Shown piece by piece: positions 62,445 through 64,000 of a DNA stretch of 64,000 bases. A program made the position numbers and the translations under genes. The DNA comes from Leptospira noumeaensis (lineage in GTDB: Bacteria > Spirochaetota > Leptospiria > Leptospirales > Leptospiraceae). Position 1 is the first letter of the stretch. Each line of letters starts with the position of its first letter. The DNA is taken from NCBI RefSeq assembly GCF_004770765.1, contig NZ_RQFK01000028.1, positions 124,001 to 188,000 of the forward strand, given 5' to 3'. Under the pieces are notes generated by a model, which searched no databases, was not told the origin of the DNA, and saw only the letters and a program-made list of their open reading frames with translations.

Positions 62445-63110
62445 ATGAGTATCCTAACACGTTATTTCTCTAAGTCCGATTTGGATGAAATCAAATCAGC
62501 GGTTGGTGTTGCAGAATCAAAAACCTCCGCCGAAATTGTTCCCTTTTTTGCTGAATCTTCACACCACTATAAAGAATGGATCTGGTTCGGAGCCTTTCTG
62601 ATGGGTGGTTTATTTGGAACTATTTTTTATCTGGTTCAAAGACTGTACGGAATTGTTTGGGGTGGAGAGTCCTTCTTTAGCATTTTATCCGTATGGATTG
62701 GCGCAGTCCTTGGGCTAGGTATCACTTCCTTTTTTCCTAAAATCAGAATTAACTTAGTTTCACGAAGCGCCAAACAATACTTTGTCGAACTTAGGGCTAA
62801 AGAAGCTTTTTTGGATGAAGAAGTTTTTAGAACCAAAAGTAGAACTGGAATTTTAATTTATATTTCCCTATATGAACATTTTGTCCGAGTATTACCAGAC
62901 AAAGAAATTGCAAGAGTCGTTCCAAAATCAGAATGGAATGAAGCAGTTCGTCTCATCATTGAAGGGATGAAATCTGGCAAAAAGAAAGAAGGGATTGTTT
63001 CTAGTATTCTATTCTGTGGAGAATTACTGAACAAATACAATATCCAAAGAGAAAAAGACGATAAAAACGAAATCTCTAACGAAATCCGTGATGGTGGGAA
63101 ATTGATGTAA
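62445..63110 (+). CDS. TPM-domain membrane protein
   Basis: The 221-residue protein begins with a short soluble stretch (SDLDEIKSAVGVAESKTSAE), then two hydrophobic helices (about residues 45-90). A C-terminal soluble TPM-like domain follows, with VSRSAKQYFVELRAKEAFLD, RTKSRTGILIYISLYEHFVR and DKEIARVVPKSEWNEAVRLI. TPM proteins often occur in pairs, as here. A role in photosystem or membrane repair is known for the plant member only; here it is unknown. The stop overlaps the next gene start (TAATG). Confidence 0.82.
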   Translation: MSILTRYFSKSDLDEIKSAVGVAESKTSAEIVPFFAESSHHYKEWIWFGAFLMGGLFGTIFYLVQRLYGIVWGGESFFSILSVWIGAVLGLGITSFFPKIRINLVSRSAKQYFVELRAKEAFLDEEVFRTKSRTGILIYISLYEHFVRVLPDKEIARVVPKSEWNEAVRLIIEGMKSGKKKEGIVSSILFCGELLNKYNIQREKDDKNEISNEIRDGGKLM

Positions 63111-64000
63111 TGATGATCAAAACAAAACCTACCAACTCAAATTTTAAATCCATTCTCAGTCTAACGAATCGATTGTTTTTCGTTTTTCTCTTGTTACCTA
63201 CTGTTACAATCATTCATTCTTTTCCTGTTCCCAAACTGGAAAGACGAGTGATGGATCATGCTGGAATTTTATCAGAAGCTACAAAAAATCAATTAGAAGC
63301 AAGCCTCAAACAATTTGAAACAGAAACTTCCAATCAAATTGCAGTGTACACAACACCAAGCCTCCATGATGAAGTGATAGAAGATGTAGCCATTCAAATT
63401 TTTGATGAATGGAAGTTAGGACAAAAATCCAAAAACAATGGAATTCTTTTACTCATTGCACCTAACGAAAGAAAGTTGCGAATTGAAGTCGGTCGTGGCC
63501 TTGAGGGAGCACTCACTGACATTCAGGCCAAACAAATCATTCGTAATGAAATAACACCCAGTTTTAAAGCAAAGGATATGGATGGAGGTGTCACTGCTGG
63601 GGTAAATGCCATTATGGCTGCGATTCGCGGAGAATATGCACCTTCGGAAGATGATGTAAATACCTCTGGAAATGATTCGGATGAAGTTTCATCAGGAATT
63701 GTTGGTGGAATCGCCACATTTTTTTCTCTGTTTGTAGCTGGCTTTGGTGGTTTAGTAGTCACTATTATTGGGATTCTCTTCCTTTATCCTCTGTTAGTTT
63801 TTATCTTTGGAGGGACTTTTGCTCTAATTATCGCAATCGCCCTTTTCTTTTTAGTAATATTTCTAAAAAGAATTTTCGGTCTCGGTCAAGGTGGTGGAGG
63901 CTCTGGAGGATACTATGATGGCGGTGGTTGGTCGAGCGGAAGTGATTCCTGGTCATCTGGTTCTAGCGATAGTTGGTCTGGTGGCGGCGGGGATTCCGGC
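63110..64000 (+). CDS. TPM-domain protein, YgcG-like (3' end beyond window)
   Basis: The ATG at 63110 overlaps the stop of the previous gene; a second ATG follows at once. The 297 codons in the window cover a signal peptide (to about IHSFP), a TPM domain (about residues 45-180) with VMDHAGILSEATKNQLEASL, NGILLLIAPNERKLRIEVGR and GLEGALTDIQAKQI, and two hydrophobic helices (about 205-260). A low-complexity G/S/W-rich tail runs to the window edge. This layout fits the YgcG family. The C-terminus lies outside the window. Confidence 0.85.
   Translation, partial: MMIKTKPTNSNFKSILSLTNRLFFVFLLLPTVTIIHSFPVPKLERRVMDHAGILSEATKNQLEASLKQFETETSNQIAVYTTPSLHDEVIEDVAIQIFDEWKLGQKSKNNGILLLIAPNERKLRIEVGRGLEGALTDIQAKQIIRNEITPSFKAKDMDGGVTAGVNAIMAAIRGEYAPSEDDVNTSGNDSDEVSSGIVGGIATFFSLFVAGFGGLVVTIIGILFLYPLLVFIFGGTFALIIAIALFFLVIFLKRIFGLGQGGGGSGGYYDGGGWSSGSDSWSSGSSDSWSGGGGDSG

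Noticed and set aside
1..64000. CRISPR arrays, tRNA or rRNA genes, insertion sequences, prophage
   Set aside because: No repeat-spacer pattern, transposase, integrase, phage structural gene or RNA gene was seen on either strand.

Overview
The window looks like chromosomal DNA of a spirochaete of the genus Leptospira, possibly from the saprophytic side of the genus. The evidence is low GC, many lipoproteins with relaxed spirochaetal lipoboxes, an OmpL47-like repeat protein, bactofilin, a FlaA-like protein, a CarD plus PIN/TRAM pair, and the giant kinase/ATPase/SpoIIE-phosphatase fusion typical of leptospires. The species assignment is inference only. Coding density is very high. No gap between genes exceeds about 200 bases; the largest are 1333-1528, 49176-49349, 24908-25045, 20822-20955 and 60540-60663. 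I saw no rRNA, tRNA, CRISPR array, insertion sequence or prophage.

Layout. 1-5.3 kb: the start of an HATPase-HDOD regulator (cut by the window edge), a TRIC-type channel protein, and a large surface beta-helix lipoprotein. 5.4-20.3 kb: a run of 12 genes on the minus strand with gaps of 14 bases or less or small overlaps. It carries a PilZ (c-di-GMP) protein, two SDR enzymes, a 1904-residue Ser/Thr kinase-ATPase-GAF-PP2C fusion, AcpS, a stand-alone cyclase-tail-like TPR protein, bactofilin, a 7TM histidine kinase, a cupin, a cNMP-binding PP2C phosphatase, a PlsC-type acyltransferase and an SMP-30-like lipoprotein. 20.4-29.2 kb: a universal stress protein, then a polyamine module in which potDABC (import) is divergent from gabD-gabT-patD (breakdown of 4-aminobutyraldehyde and GABA to succinate).

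29.3-39.4 kb: a DUF389 membrane protein, a PpiD-like membrane protein with a CheX phosphatase, a three-gene envelope operon (PD40/regulatory-domain/OmpA protein, membrane protein, TPR protein), a YbiT-type ABC-F ATPase and an outer-membrane protein. 39.4-49.2 kb: comF, a STAS protein, rdgB (probably with a CTG start), an OmpL47-like protein, a FlaA-like protein, a small acidic protein, lnt with a large coiled-coil partner, PIN/TRAM, CarD and a SPOR protein. 49.2-55.5 kb: an AT-rich, mixed-strand accessory stretch with a lipoprotein, a methyltransferase, a LamG lipoprotein, a membrane-bound AraC-type regulator and a second TPR-tailed PP2C phosphatase. 55.5-62.4 kb: a caa3-type, A2-class cytochrome oxidase operon (small 50-residue protein, SCO, subunits II, I, III, IV) divergent from ctaA-ctaB (heme A synthesis). 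62.4-64 kb: two TPM-domain proteins, the last cut by the window end.

Themes. Signal transduction dominates: three SpoIIE-type phosphatases, a STAS protein that could be their substrate, a histidine kinase, PilZ, CheX, HDOD and a membrane AraC protein. Energy metabolism is represented by the complete oxidase plus its heme A and copper assembly genes, and by polyamine carbon and nitrogen use.
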